64,000 nucleotides of DNA from Malania oleifera (Eukaryota; Streptophyta; Magnoliopsida; Santalales; Ximeniaceae), in the NCBI RefSeq assembly GCF_029873635.1, contig NC_080423.1:97460397-97524396 (forward strand). The letters run 5' to 3'. The notes under the pieces were generated by a model, which did no database searches, was not told the origin of the DNA, and saw only the letters and a program-made list of their open reading frames with translations. The position numbers and the translations under genes were made by a program. Positions 35,878-45,979 of the stretch are shown here, piece after piece; the stretch's first letter is position 1, and the number at the start of each line of letters is the position of its first letter.

Positions 35878-36130
35878 AGTTTTTTTCTTAATTTATCCTT
35901 TTTTTTTTAAAAATATATTAAATAATACGGGAAAATAATTTTTGGAATAATCCTGACGTAATCTTGCCACTTGGAGTAGCGAGATTTAAGCAAATTTTGC
36001 TACTTCAAATATCGAGATTTACCATGTGTCACTTCGGGAATTATTTTTCTAAAAAAAATTATTTAATATATATAATTTAAAAAATGATAAATCAGGAAAT
36101 AAATTATTTTGCGTAATAAATCGAGAAATA
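35878..36130. mobile_element. Foldback MITE, copy 1
   Basis: The two halves are imperfect inverted repeats (TTTATCC...TATTAAATAAT against ATTATTTAATATA...GATAAAT). The loop holds CCTGACGTAATCTTGCCACT, then GGAGTAGCGAGATT and CATGTGTCACTTCGGGAATT. A second copy in opposite orientation is at 37499-37752, which shows the unit is mobile. Boundaries are approximate. Confidence 0.6.
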
Positions 36131-36574
36131 AAGCAAAATTTAATTCTTTCCCTTAATACTTTTGGAACAATAAATTTTTGAAAAAAAGAAAATTCCTATA
36201 TAATTATATCTATTTTTTTTATTTAAAATATTTTTTAATTTTTTTTTACTTAAAAGTATTGTTTTGTTCACTAGATTTAAAGATTCTTTATTTAGTCCAT
36301 CTTATATCAATATAAAAAATGTATAGACGATACTCATTTCTTTATTTGGTTCATAATAAAAATAAAATTTCTACATAAAATTCTCATGAGTTGCATGAAA
36401 TTAAAATTTTCATATTTTGTAAACATTGTCATATGTGAGCATAAAAATAAGAGTGTCACATTTTTTAAAATCTTATATTCCTCAAAATATAAAAATTGCC
36501 ATCATATATGACTTTCTAATCACCAGTTAATTGTAAAAATAAATATCATGAAAACTTTAAAAAAAATGAAGGAT
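36131..36574. other. AT-rich spacer
   Basis: Nothing recognised. Confidence 0.4.
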
Positions 36575-37116
36575 CTATTTAGTTGTGGAAAATATTTTTA
36601 ATTTTTCTTTTTAGTTTAAAAAAATATTTAAAAAATAGCTAATTTTTCATTTTTTTTAGAAATTTTTTCTAAAATAAATCAACAATATAAAAAATTTGAC
36701 ACTATTTTCTTATAGAAATAGTTTTTTTTTTTAAATAATTAAAAATAACGTTCTTTATTTTTTAAAATTCATATAGAAAATGTAACAAATATTTTTTATT
36801 ATTTTTTAGATTTCTAACTCTTATTTTGTTAATTAAGACTTGAGAGCATGCACTTATATATTAAATTTTGATTTGTGAATTCAAATCCAAAATTAGTGAT
36901 AAAAAATATTAACTTATATAATTTAATTTTTTAAAAAAATTAATTTAATAATTATTTAAAAATTTAAAAATTACAAATAAAAAATTATTTTGACTTTTTA
37001 AATAAAATATTTATTTTCTAACTATTTAATATGAATCTTAAAAACTAGAAAATCAATTAAATTTTTTTATAATTTTTAAAAAATAAAAAATAAAAATATT
37101 TTCCACAACTAAACTA
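36575..37116. mobile_element. MITE with TTTAGTTGTGGAAAATATTT terminal inverted repeats
   Basis: The left end TTTAGTTGTGGAAAATATTT (about 36578) is the reverse complement of AAATATTTTCCACAACTAAA near 37094-37113. About 540 bp, AT-rich, with no coding content. The superfamily (Mutator or hAT type) cannot be fixed because the target duplication is unclear. Confidence 0.65.
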
Positions 37117-37498
37117 GGATGGTGGTTGATAATTGGCACTATAGAAATTGAAATTGAAATAATTGATTCTCGTTTCCAATGTTTGCTTATTAGAAATCTC
37201 ATTCTAATTCCGTATGCAAAATGAGATTTTTCCTTTTGTCTATATTTTGATTCCTACCTCTTACTCTGGAATCAAATCGTGATTCTTGGAAACACAATAT
37301 TTAATATAATATGACAATTTATATATAATATATATTACATAAATTTTAAAAATAATATTAATATTATGATATCATTATTAATATTTTTATTATATATAAT
37401 AATATTATAGCACATACAAATTTACAGAAAGAATTAATTTTCCAATTCATTACGCAGAAGAATTTATTACACAGAAGATTTATTTCCCAATTTATCAT
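37117..37498. other. AT-rich spacer
   Basis: Nothing recognised. Confidence 0.4.
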
Positions 37499-37752
37499 TT
37501 AAAATAAATATATATATTAAAAGAATTTATTTTACTATTTATTACGTAGAAAAATTTATTTCCTGATTTATTATTTTTTTTAAAAAATATTAAATAATAT
37601 CTTTTTTGTGAAAATAATTCTCGAAATGACACGTGGCAAATCTTACTATTCCAAGTAGTGAGATTACGTAGGGTTATTCCTGAAATTATTTTTTCAGTAT
37701 TATTTAATATATTTTTTTTTAAAAAAATGGATAAATTGGGAAAAAAACTCAG
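37499..37752. mobile_element. Foldback MITE, copy 2 (inverted relative to copy 1)
   Basis: On the minus strand it reads CAGGAATAACCCTACGTAAT, then CTACTTGGAATAGTAAGATT and GCCACGTGTCATTTCGAGAA, matching copy 1 at 35878-36130 with moderate divergence. The two copies flank a 1.4-kb interval in inverted orientation. Confidence 0.6.
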
Positions 37753-38038
37753 CTTATTGTACTGCCCATTGAAAGCTAAACAAAAATCATCTGGTGCCGA
37801 CAAAGACAAATAAGTACGAAGGTACGGTGATATATTTGTCGGTGGCAAAAGGGCTCTAGATTTGCATCTGCCAAAGGCCATGCGTCGTGTTGGCTAAGAG
37901 AATCCAGAGTGGCGCAAACACTGGCATTTCGTTTTTGCCCGTTGCCCCTTCCCCCACCGACACCAATGTTTCAACCTCTTGACGCAGCGTTCTGGTCTTT
38001 CCTTTCAACAAAGCATTCACTTCCCAGCATAGCTTTTT

Positions 38039-38069
<31 letters not shown>

Positions 38070-38219
38070 TACTTAGAAAATAGCTGGAACTGATTTTTTT
38101 TTTTCAAATTGATAATTGAGTTGAGAATTTTAATAATTGAAGGTAGAAATTGCTGTATTGTGTTTTGAATTTTTTGGTATTGAAGTCAATTTGTTGATTT
38201 GAATCATTATTCGTGGAAT
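37753..38219. other. Possible host promoter / 5' leader with (CT)n
   Basis: A local rise in complexity and GC at about 37880-38030, followed by a TC run (38046-38070), looks like a plant promoter and leader on the + strand. The AT-rich repeats with TTAGGGTTT words that follow would suit a first intron. No coding exon follows in the window, so this is only a suggestion. Confidence 0.25.
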
Positions 38220-38564
38220 GCTAAAATTGAGGTTTGAGTTTTTATTTCATGTCATATTTGTTTTCAATATTTAAATGATGAATGTGTAATTTTTATTTTC
38301 AATTTGCATGACTATTAAATTTAGTTTTACTTTTGAAATCATATGCTTCGAATTTGAAATTTTTATGTTAGGGTTTATATTTAGTTATATGATTATTTAA
38401 ATATTTAATCAATTAATGTGTAAATTTTTTAGATTAGGGTTTTATTCCATCTTATGTTTATTTGAATATACAAATGATGAATGTGTAAATTTTACTATCA
38501 ATTTGCATGACTATTAAATTTAGTTTTAAATTTGAAATCATATACTTCGAATTGAAAATTTTTA
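38220..38564. repeat. 198-bp satellite array, left segment
   Basis: Tandem units containing GAATGTGTAAATTTTATTAT, CAATTTGCATGATTATTAAA, CATATGCTTCGAATT, TTAGGGTTTTTATTTA and CATCTTATGTTTATTTGAAT. The ATATGCTTCG words at 38341 and 38540 are 199 bp apart. The array is interrupted at 38565 by LTR H. Confidence 0.85.
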
Positions 38565-38679
38565 TGTAGAGACCCGAAAAATTATTATTATTAAAATAAT
38601 TAGGAAGATATAATAAATAGAATAGATAAATCAATAATAAGGGAAAAAAAGGGAAACTTTGAAAGAAAGAACAATCGAG

Positions 38680-38897
38680 CTCGTCGATGAATCTCCTGTC
38701 TTCATCGACGAGTGTTCTTCTGGGGATTGTCGATGAAGTTTAGTCCCTCGTCGATGAAGATATCCCGAGAGAGTGAATTTCATATTTTAAGTTTCGTCGA
38801 CGAATGCACCCTCTCGTCGATGAATTCCCTTATGTGGTTCGTCGACAAATCCTGTCTTCTAGTCGACGAAATCACGTGGCAACATTGTGTATAAATA
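38680..38897 (+). promoter_or_regulatory. U3 palindrome cluster, G-box and TATA box of LTR H
   Basis: About eight TCGTCGACGA variants (many as GTCGATGAA), a spacer ATATCCCGAGAG at 38760, a CACGTG at 38873 and TATAAATA at 38890. The spacing resembles a plant RNA polymerase II promoter. Activity is inferred. Confidence 0.6.
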
Positions 38898-40437
38898 GAT
38901 TTGAGGAAGCTTCTCCGCGAAGAAATCACTTTTTCTTCATTTTTCTCTCTCTAAAAACGTTCTCTCTACCTTCACTATAAGATTTCAGCCCGGATTTAGT
39001 CCGAATCAACAAACAGAGACCGCTACGGTGTTCTAGAGGAGATTCTCTACACATTTAGCGGAGCAGATTTCTAAACTAGGCTTTCCAGAAACCGCTCCAA
39101 AGTTGAGGTAAGGGTTTGGATTCCTAGTTTTTGGAGTTTTTAACGTTTATAGGTTGAGAAAATGTTGAAATAGTAGGTTATTTGGGATTTAACTGATTAA
39201 ACTAGGGTTTTTGATTCAGGATTCGGGTGAGCGCCGCAGATATCATTTTGGGGTCCCTATTGGCATAGTTCAGGAAATCAGGTAAGAAAAATATATTAAA
39301 TCAGGATTTTTAAGAAAATAATTGGTGAAAAATAGAAATAATATGTATATATGTATATGATTTTCATGTGTGGGTTTTGAAAAACCAACCGTTTGAATTG
39401 TAAATTTATGAGCCTAGGGTTGTGCTACTAGATATTATTTGTGAAAATGAAAAGTTAAAATGGTAGATTTTTTGGTTAATTGTGTAAGGAATTAAAGGTA
39501 TATTTTCAGTATATGAACGATGATTATGAGTTGGCTTATTTTCAGTAAACATATGAATATATGTTGTTAAATTGTGTGGCATGAGTAAAATAAAGTTTCT
39601 GTGTTGAACTATGATATATGTATGTGATGCATGAAATACTGGAAATGCATTGAGAATTAAAATGTGATATGATTTATTTTGCATGTGTTTGGTAATGTTA
39701 AATTACAATGTATGGTTTGAGAACTCCGGTGGACCAGAAAAATGGCACAGTATTGTTGCGGATATGTTTGGTAGCGCTAGTGCACCCACACATCTTAGAT
39801 GAGTGTGAAAACGGGATGGTCGATTGTATTGGGAAGGGTTGTGACAACCTGCTTATTTTTCACATTTTTTATTATTATAATAAAATCAACATCATACATT
39901 CCAGCTTAGTAGGTCACAATCCACCTGGATTCATGGGTACCAAGGATACATTAGAACACAAAACAGAAGCCTAAGCAGAACATACAATCATATCATACAT
40001 CACAATACCAGAGTTACTACAACCACTATATCTTAGTATATACATCCCAAAATCAGATTTAGGGACATTCCCCACAAAATCTAATTGTCCATACAAAACT
40101 TACCCTTCAAAAAGGGCAGATAAACCGTGACAACCCGAATAATAATGGGATTTAAGCAATAAGAGGAGGGGAATTGGAAACAGTAACAGAAAGAGGAAGT
40201 CGGTTTCGCGTTCGTCGACGACATTGCATTTTAGAAGGAAAAACAAAAAGGGGATCATCAGGACTTCGTCGACGAATCCCCTGTATTCGTCGACAAAGAC
40301 TGAATTTCGTCGATGAAGACTGAATTTCGTCTATGAAATTAGTGAGAATTCATTGACAAAGGATGCGGCTCGTCGACGAAATCCCCTGCCTATATATATG
40401 AAAAATCCAATTTTTAACTTCATTTCTAAGCTTCCTC

Positions 40438-40441
<4 letters not shown>

Positions 40442-40502
<61 letters not shown>
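40442..40502. repeat. (CT)n microsatellite in LTR J leader
   Basis: About 30 uninterrupted CT units directly after the TATA box region. The other LTRs have a shorter CT/AG-rich tract at the same place. Confidence 0.95.
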
Positions 40503-40507
<5 letters not shown>

Positions 40508-41169
40508 TTTTGGGCCAGTTTTACACCGGATCGACGATCCGAAGTCATCATGACGCTCTTGGAGAAGTTCTCTCCAAATTTGCCGGAGCAGATCATTGGT
40601 GAAAGCTAGTTGGAAATCATCCATGAGTTGAGGTAAGACTTTTTAAGCCTAATTTGGTCTTGTGGTAGTTATAAGAAATGATGTACGCATGAAAATAGTG
40701 AGATTTAATACTGGGAATTTTCAGTTTCAGGGTATTGATAAGGAAATCCTGCGGGGGTTAGGTTAGGATATTTTAGGGGCTTTCTCAGTAGCCAGGTAAG
40801 AGAATAAACTAAAACAGTTATTTTCCATGCAAGTTATTATTAATTATGAGTAAATTTGTTTTCTAGAAAAATATATGCTATCTTTGTATATCACATATGA
40901 AATGTATGTTTGGAAAATACTGCTATTATGATTAAAAAGTATATGTATGTATAAGATGCTAGAAATGATGATTTTAGAATATGAAGTATGATTTTAAACG
41001 GCACATGTGTGGCATGAACATTATTCTTATATGAAGTAAATCATGATATGAATTATTTTACAAGCAAAGCATATTTTCAGGTATCTCGAAAAGACGAGTT
41101 ATGCTATATTGAGTTTGATGAATATATGATAAATGAGTTATTTTCAGAATGTAAATACCTGAAACGATT

Positions 41170-41345
41170 TTGGCGCGAGGCCACATATATGTTATCGGCG
41201 CGAGGCTATATTTATGTTATCGGCACGAGGCCGTATTTATGTTATAGGTGTGAGGCCATATTTACGATTTTTGGCACGAGACCTTATTTACTATGATTTC
41301 GGCACGAGGCCATATGTATGATTTTGGCACGAGGCCGTATTTATG
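41170..41345. repeat. Minisatellite, CGGCACGAGGCC unit, in LTR J
   Basis: About six copies of a roughly 30-bp unit: GGCACGAGGCCGTATTTATG plus a short variable tail. A shorter version occurs in LTR L (55795-55910) and, antisense, in LTR N (62110-62240). Confidence 0.85.
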
Positions 41346-42898
41346 AAATTATGTACTATATGTTATCAGAATTCGGATGTCAGTTTAGTTCAGTTCAGGA
41401 GCTCGATACCGTAGCTATATCAGATATCTACGTCAAATTAGTGCTAACTATCCCACGAGGAGATGAGAGATAGATAGTCGATGTGACTTTCAGTAGAGTG
41501 TAGACGTCCACCTGGCAGTCCGGACCAGGGTGCGGCGGGCCCATCATACTTACAGACATATTTGATTCGACAGTAGTTTACCAGCCATTGTCGGGTCCTG
41601 CTTTCGGGCTGCACAACCCGTCATGGGGGGTAATATATGACATTAGCTAACTATTCATCCTGGGTATGTTTTCAGTATTATTAGTATACCAGATGCATTA
41701 CTTATGATATGATTTACTAGTAAATATGAAGGTATATGATGATTTATTATATGACGATGAATGTTTACAGAAATATGAAATGTACTGTATATGTATAATT
41801 GCATTAAATGTTCATGTTACCACACAACTGTATTTAGTTTATTTTCCTTTACTGAGAAGTGTCTCACCCCCAAACTTAATTAATTTTTCAGGAGCCCCTG
41901 AGAGACCGGCGGGTCAAGGCTGCCGTTGAGCTAGTGAGATTACCCTGTGAGGAGGGTAAGATTTTGTAATAGGGACATAGTCATTTTGTGAATGACCCTA
42001 GAGATATTTTGATGTATATGAGGATGTATAGAAGTACAGTTTTATAATGTTATAGAAAGCTTTGGTATTATGTTTTATGGATGGATGTTTGGATTTTATG
42101 TTTACTGCTGTGTAGATTCCGTTGTGTTGACAGGTATCCCCATTACCCACGGGTTCGGGTTGATCTTTGATTTATTATGTTATATTTTATTGAGGGTCGT
42201 TACATAAACAGCACTATATTGGCGGGGCTTTTCCCGCTCTCCTATCTGGGGTTCTTGAAAAGTTTATAAGATTTAGGGGTGAGACACCTTTCAGTAAGGG
42301 AAATAAACTAATACCAGTGTGTGACAACATGAGTATCCCGTATTATACATATACCATACATAAAATATTCAGTAACTGTTTTATCAAATTTGGGAAAACA
42401 CATATATCATCAAATCATGGTAGAACATACTGCATTTTCATAAACATATATCATTTCATATAATAATAATAACACAAAAACATTCCTGGTAGGTTAGCTG
42501 GCTATTGTCATGTATTACCCCCATATGACTGGGTTGTGTGGCCCGAAGGCGGGTCCTGACAATGGTTGGCCAACTACTGCCAAGTCAACAGTATAGTCTT
42601 TAAGTCCGATAGGTCTGCCTGACTTGATCCGTACACCAGGGGCGATCACACACACTTATTTAAAAACCACATCGACCATCCAATCTCACACCACTCCGTA
42701 CAGCGGCGTTAACACAAATATCATGATCACGAAGATCATGGACACATAGCAACGGTACCGTGCAAGTGCTAGCTGAGACCAAGTCAACCAGGTTCTGATA
42801 TCATATAACATATACTAAAACCATGATACATGGATATCTCATATCATTAATTATCAGATCAATCATATCATTTTGCATATATACGTATATCGTGAAAA

Positions 42899-43140
42899 TC
42901 ATCGGCTCGTACGCCGGCATTACACATTTTACCATAACTCGGCCCGTACGCTGGCAAATCATTGCACAGCCCGTATGCTGGCATATCACATCCATAGCTC
43001 GGCCCATACGCCGGCAAATCATATCATAGCATAGCCCGTACGCTGGAAAAATACATCCATAGCACGACCCATACGCCGGCAAACATATCATAGCACAGCC
43101 CGTACGCTGGCAAATATATCAAAATCACGGTCCGTACGCC
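42899..43140. repeat. Minisatellite, CCCGTACGCCGGCA unit, in LTR I
   Basis: About seven or eight copies of a unit like AGCTCGGCCCGTACGCCGGC plus AAATCATATC. It occupies the same relative place in the LTR as the CGGCACGAGGCC repeat of LTR J. Confidence 0.85.
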
Positions 43141-45357
43141 GATTTTCAGTATCATAATCACATTTCCAAAAAACAGTACTTCAGAACAATTTATACTCAT
43201 GCCACACTAATAGGTTTTCCACATATTCAACATATCATCATTTTCAACAGGGTTTTCTAAAATATAAATCATATATATATAAACATATTTACTTTCCTGA
43301 AATCAAATGCTACATATACATGTATTTTTTAAAAAGAACTAACTTAGTTTATCCCTTTACCTGATTCTTGAAAAGTTCCTAAGAAAATCTACCCCACACC
43401 CGTAGGGTTCCCAACTCAACACCCTGAAAATGAAAACTCTCAGTATTAAACTTCAATATTTCTACGTGTATAACACTTTCCTCAACTGTCAAAAATTCAA
43501 ATACTGAGTAGAAAGCCTTACCCTGGATTTGGGATGGTTTCCACCTTGATTTCACCAATGATCCGCTGCGGCAGATTTGGAGAGAATTTCTCCAGGAGCG
43601 TCGTGGTGACTTCGGATTGTCGATCGGGCGTAAATCTGGCCTGAAATTGACGAAAGAGAAAGAGGAGAGAGATTTCTTAATTGTTAAGTAAAAATCTGCA
43701 TTTTTTGTATTTATAGAACAGGGGATTTCATCGACGAGCCACATCATTCGTCGACGAAGCCTTCAATAATTTTGTTGACGAAATTTAGTCCTTCGTCGAC
43801 GAAATTCAGTCTGCTCAAACCTCTCTCGGTATTTCTTCATCGAAGAAATCCAGCCTTTGTCGACGAATTCTCTTAAGCCTTTGTCGACAAATCCCCTGTA
43901 TTCGTCAATGAATCCCTGATGATTTTCCCTCGGCTAATCCTTCCAAAATTCAATGTTGCCGACAAAAGCGACTGCCTCCTTCTGTTTCCGATTTCCATTT
44001 CCCTTTCTTTTATCATTTAATTCCCATCATCCTTCGGGTCGTTACAAGGGTAGTATCCCCCTAGAGTCTAGACTAGTGTGGGAACAACCAATCGTACCTA
44101 GGAACTGTAGAATGTGGTTAGTTTAACTCTGGTGGGCTGACTAGGGTTAAGTCCAGCCTTCGGGCTGCACAACCCGTCATGGGACGGAAGCATGACTATG
44201 ATTTCATCACCAGTATAAAGGGTTCTAAACGCATAATTATAAGTTTAACCATGGATAATATAAGAATAACAGATATGGAAATAGTAGATATGAGAACAAC
44301 AGATATAAGAACAGCAGACAGAAATGATATGAAAACGTAATAGGTGAAAGCATACATGAATATAGAAATGAGAAATATAGAATATGAATGTGAATGTAAT
44401 GAATGATACAGAGATAACAGTATAAAGAGTAATGTAGTAAAGTATTATCAGTATTAAATATATTATTACATGTATTTGGGATGGGGTATACTCTTCGCCC
44501 GAGGGCTTCCTGAGAAAGGCGAGTGCTCTGATAGGTATCAGATGTGGCTATATTAGGCTGCATAACGGATTAAGGCAGAGGAAAACTACTTGTATGGGTG
44601 GGTAATCTTCCTTATTCTTGAAAACTTTTGCCAGGAAACCTTTGTGTGAATGTGTGAGTACGAGATAAAGTAATCAGTTGAGGGCTTATTGAGTAAGGTA
44701 AGTGCCATAATATGCTTCAGTTACGACCGTAGATTACTTAAGGTATTAGAGTAGAGGGGTGCTACTTGTCTAGGCGGGTAATCACCCCTATCCTTGGGAA
44801 CTCTTGTTGGTAAAATACCTTACATGTGTTTGAGTAGGAACAGAGAATGATTTCATAATTGTGGTTTCTTTTGAAATTAAATATACATATATGTTGTACT
44901 TAAACCTTATGATTATCACACGCTGATTTAATGTATTCCATCCTAACTGAGATGTGTTTTTAACCTAATAATTGAATTTCATCTTTTCAGGACCTCCGCG
45001 GGTTCGAGCTTAGAGAGCTTGGGGCTGTTATAGTATTTTTAAGATAGAGGGTATAGACTTGTGGATGTGTATATTCTTTTTGGGTTTGTTTATGTTTTCA
45101 GAGATGTATATATATGTTTGTGAATACTGGCTATTTAGAGGTTATTTTTTTGAGATTGTATACAGAAGTAGAAACTCTGGTATATTTTTGAGGAATTGTT
45201 ATTTTCACTGCGTGATTAAGATTATGATATTAGATACAGGTAAAATGAACACGTGGCACCTGACTCCCACTTGGCGGGTTCGGGGCATCACGAAGTGGTA
45301 TCAGAGGTGTCTTTCAAATAACACTCTGGACCCTAGTTTCGGGTTCGGGGCATTACA

Positions 45358-45979
45358 TTTTATGTTAGGGTTTTTATTTAGTTTCATGATTATTTGAATG
45401 TTTAATCAATTAATATGCAAATTTTTAGGGTTAGGATTTTATTTCATCTTATGTTTATTTGAATATATGAACGATTAATGTGTAAAATTTATTATCAATT
45501 TGCATGATTATTAAATTTAGTTTTAATTTTGAAATCATATGCTTCAAGTTGGAATATTTTTATATTACGGTTTTTTTTTTTAATTTCATGATGATTTGAA
45601 TGTTTAATTAATTAATGTGTGAATTTTTTAGGGCAGGGTTTTATTTCATCTTATGTTTATTTGAATATATAAATGACGAATGTGTAAATTTTATTATCAA
45701 TTTACTCTTAAGTTTGTTTTTAATTTTGAAGTTATATGCTTCGAATTGGAAATTTTTAATATTAGGGTTTTTATTTAAATTCATGGTTATTTGAATGTTT
45801 AATCAATTAATATGTAAATTTTTGAGGTTAGAGTTTTATTTCATTTTATATTTATTTGAATATATAAATAATGGAAGTGTAAATTTTATTTGAGTTTGCA
45901 AGATTATAAATTTCATCTTATGTTTATTTGAATACATAAATAATGAATGCGTGAATTTTATTTCAATTTGCATGATTAT
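45358..45979. repeat. 198-bp satellite array, middle segment
   Basis: Continues the unit broken by LTR H, then further units with ATATGCTTC words at 45537 and 45734 (197 bp apart), and a shortened unit near 45870-45941. It is interrupted at 45980 by LTR K. Confidence 0.85.

Larger units (their letters stand above)
40136..42204 (+). mobile_element. Tekay-type solo LTR J, TSD TAAAC
   Basis: Flanked by TAAAC at 40131-40135 and 42205-42209; about 2,069 bp. It shows palindromes (40205-40385), a TATATATA box near 40391, a long (CT)n leader tract, a donor-like GAG|GTAAG (40633), a CGGCACGAGGCC minisatellite, the CGGGCTGCACAACCCGTCAT block (41606-41625) and an acceptor-like TTTTTCAG (41891). It is the innermost and youngest of the H-I-J nest. 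Confidence 0.88.
39840..44046 (-). mobile_element. Tekay-type solo LTR I (about 2.1 kb plus nested J), TSD AGGGT
   Basis: Exact AGGGT flanks at 39835-39839 and 44047-44051. Own sequence is 39840-40130 and 42210-44046. It is antisense: a GTACGCCGGCA minisatellite (42899-43140), the conserved leader at about 43555-43625, a minus TATAAATA (43708-43715) and palindromes (43728-43920). It interrupts LTR H. Confidence 0.88.
38565..45357 (+). mobile_element. Tekay-type solo LTR H (about 2.6 kb plus nested I and J), TSD TTTTA
   Basis: Exact TTTTA flanks at 38560-38564 and 45358-45362. Own sequence is 38565-39839 and 44052-45357. In sense order it has GTCGAC-type palindromes (38680-38870), a G-box CACGTG (38873-38878), a TATAAATA box (38890-38897), the conserved leader, a donor-like GAG|GTAAG (GT at 39108), the GGGCTGCACAACCCGTCATG block (44161-44180), an acceptor-like TTTTCAG (44990) and a doubled terminus (GGGTTCGGGGCAT at 45276 and 45341). 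It lies inside a satellite unit. Confidence 0.88.

Noticed and set aside
38220-38564. TTAGGGTTT words considered as interstitial telomere repeats
   Set aside because: They occur once or twice per 198-bp unit, not as tandem TTTAGGG.
40331-40624. Minus-strand frame with a long Arg-Glu repeat
   Set aside because: It is the (CT)n tract of LTR J read backwards.
42899-43140. GTACGCCGGCA array considered as a CRISPR-like array
   Set aside because: Units are directly adjacent and diverged, without unique spacers, in a plant LTR; the context excludes CRISPR.
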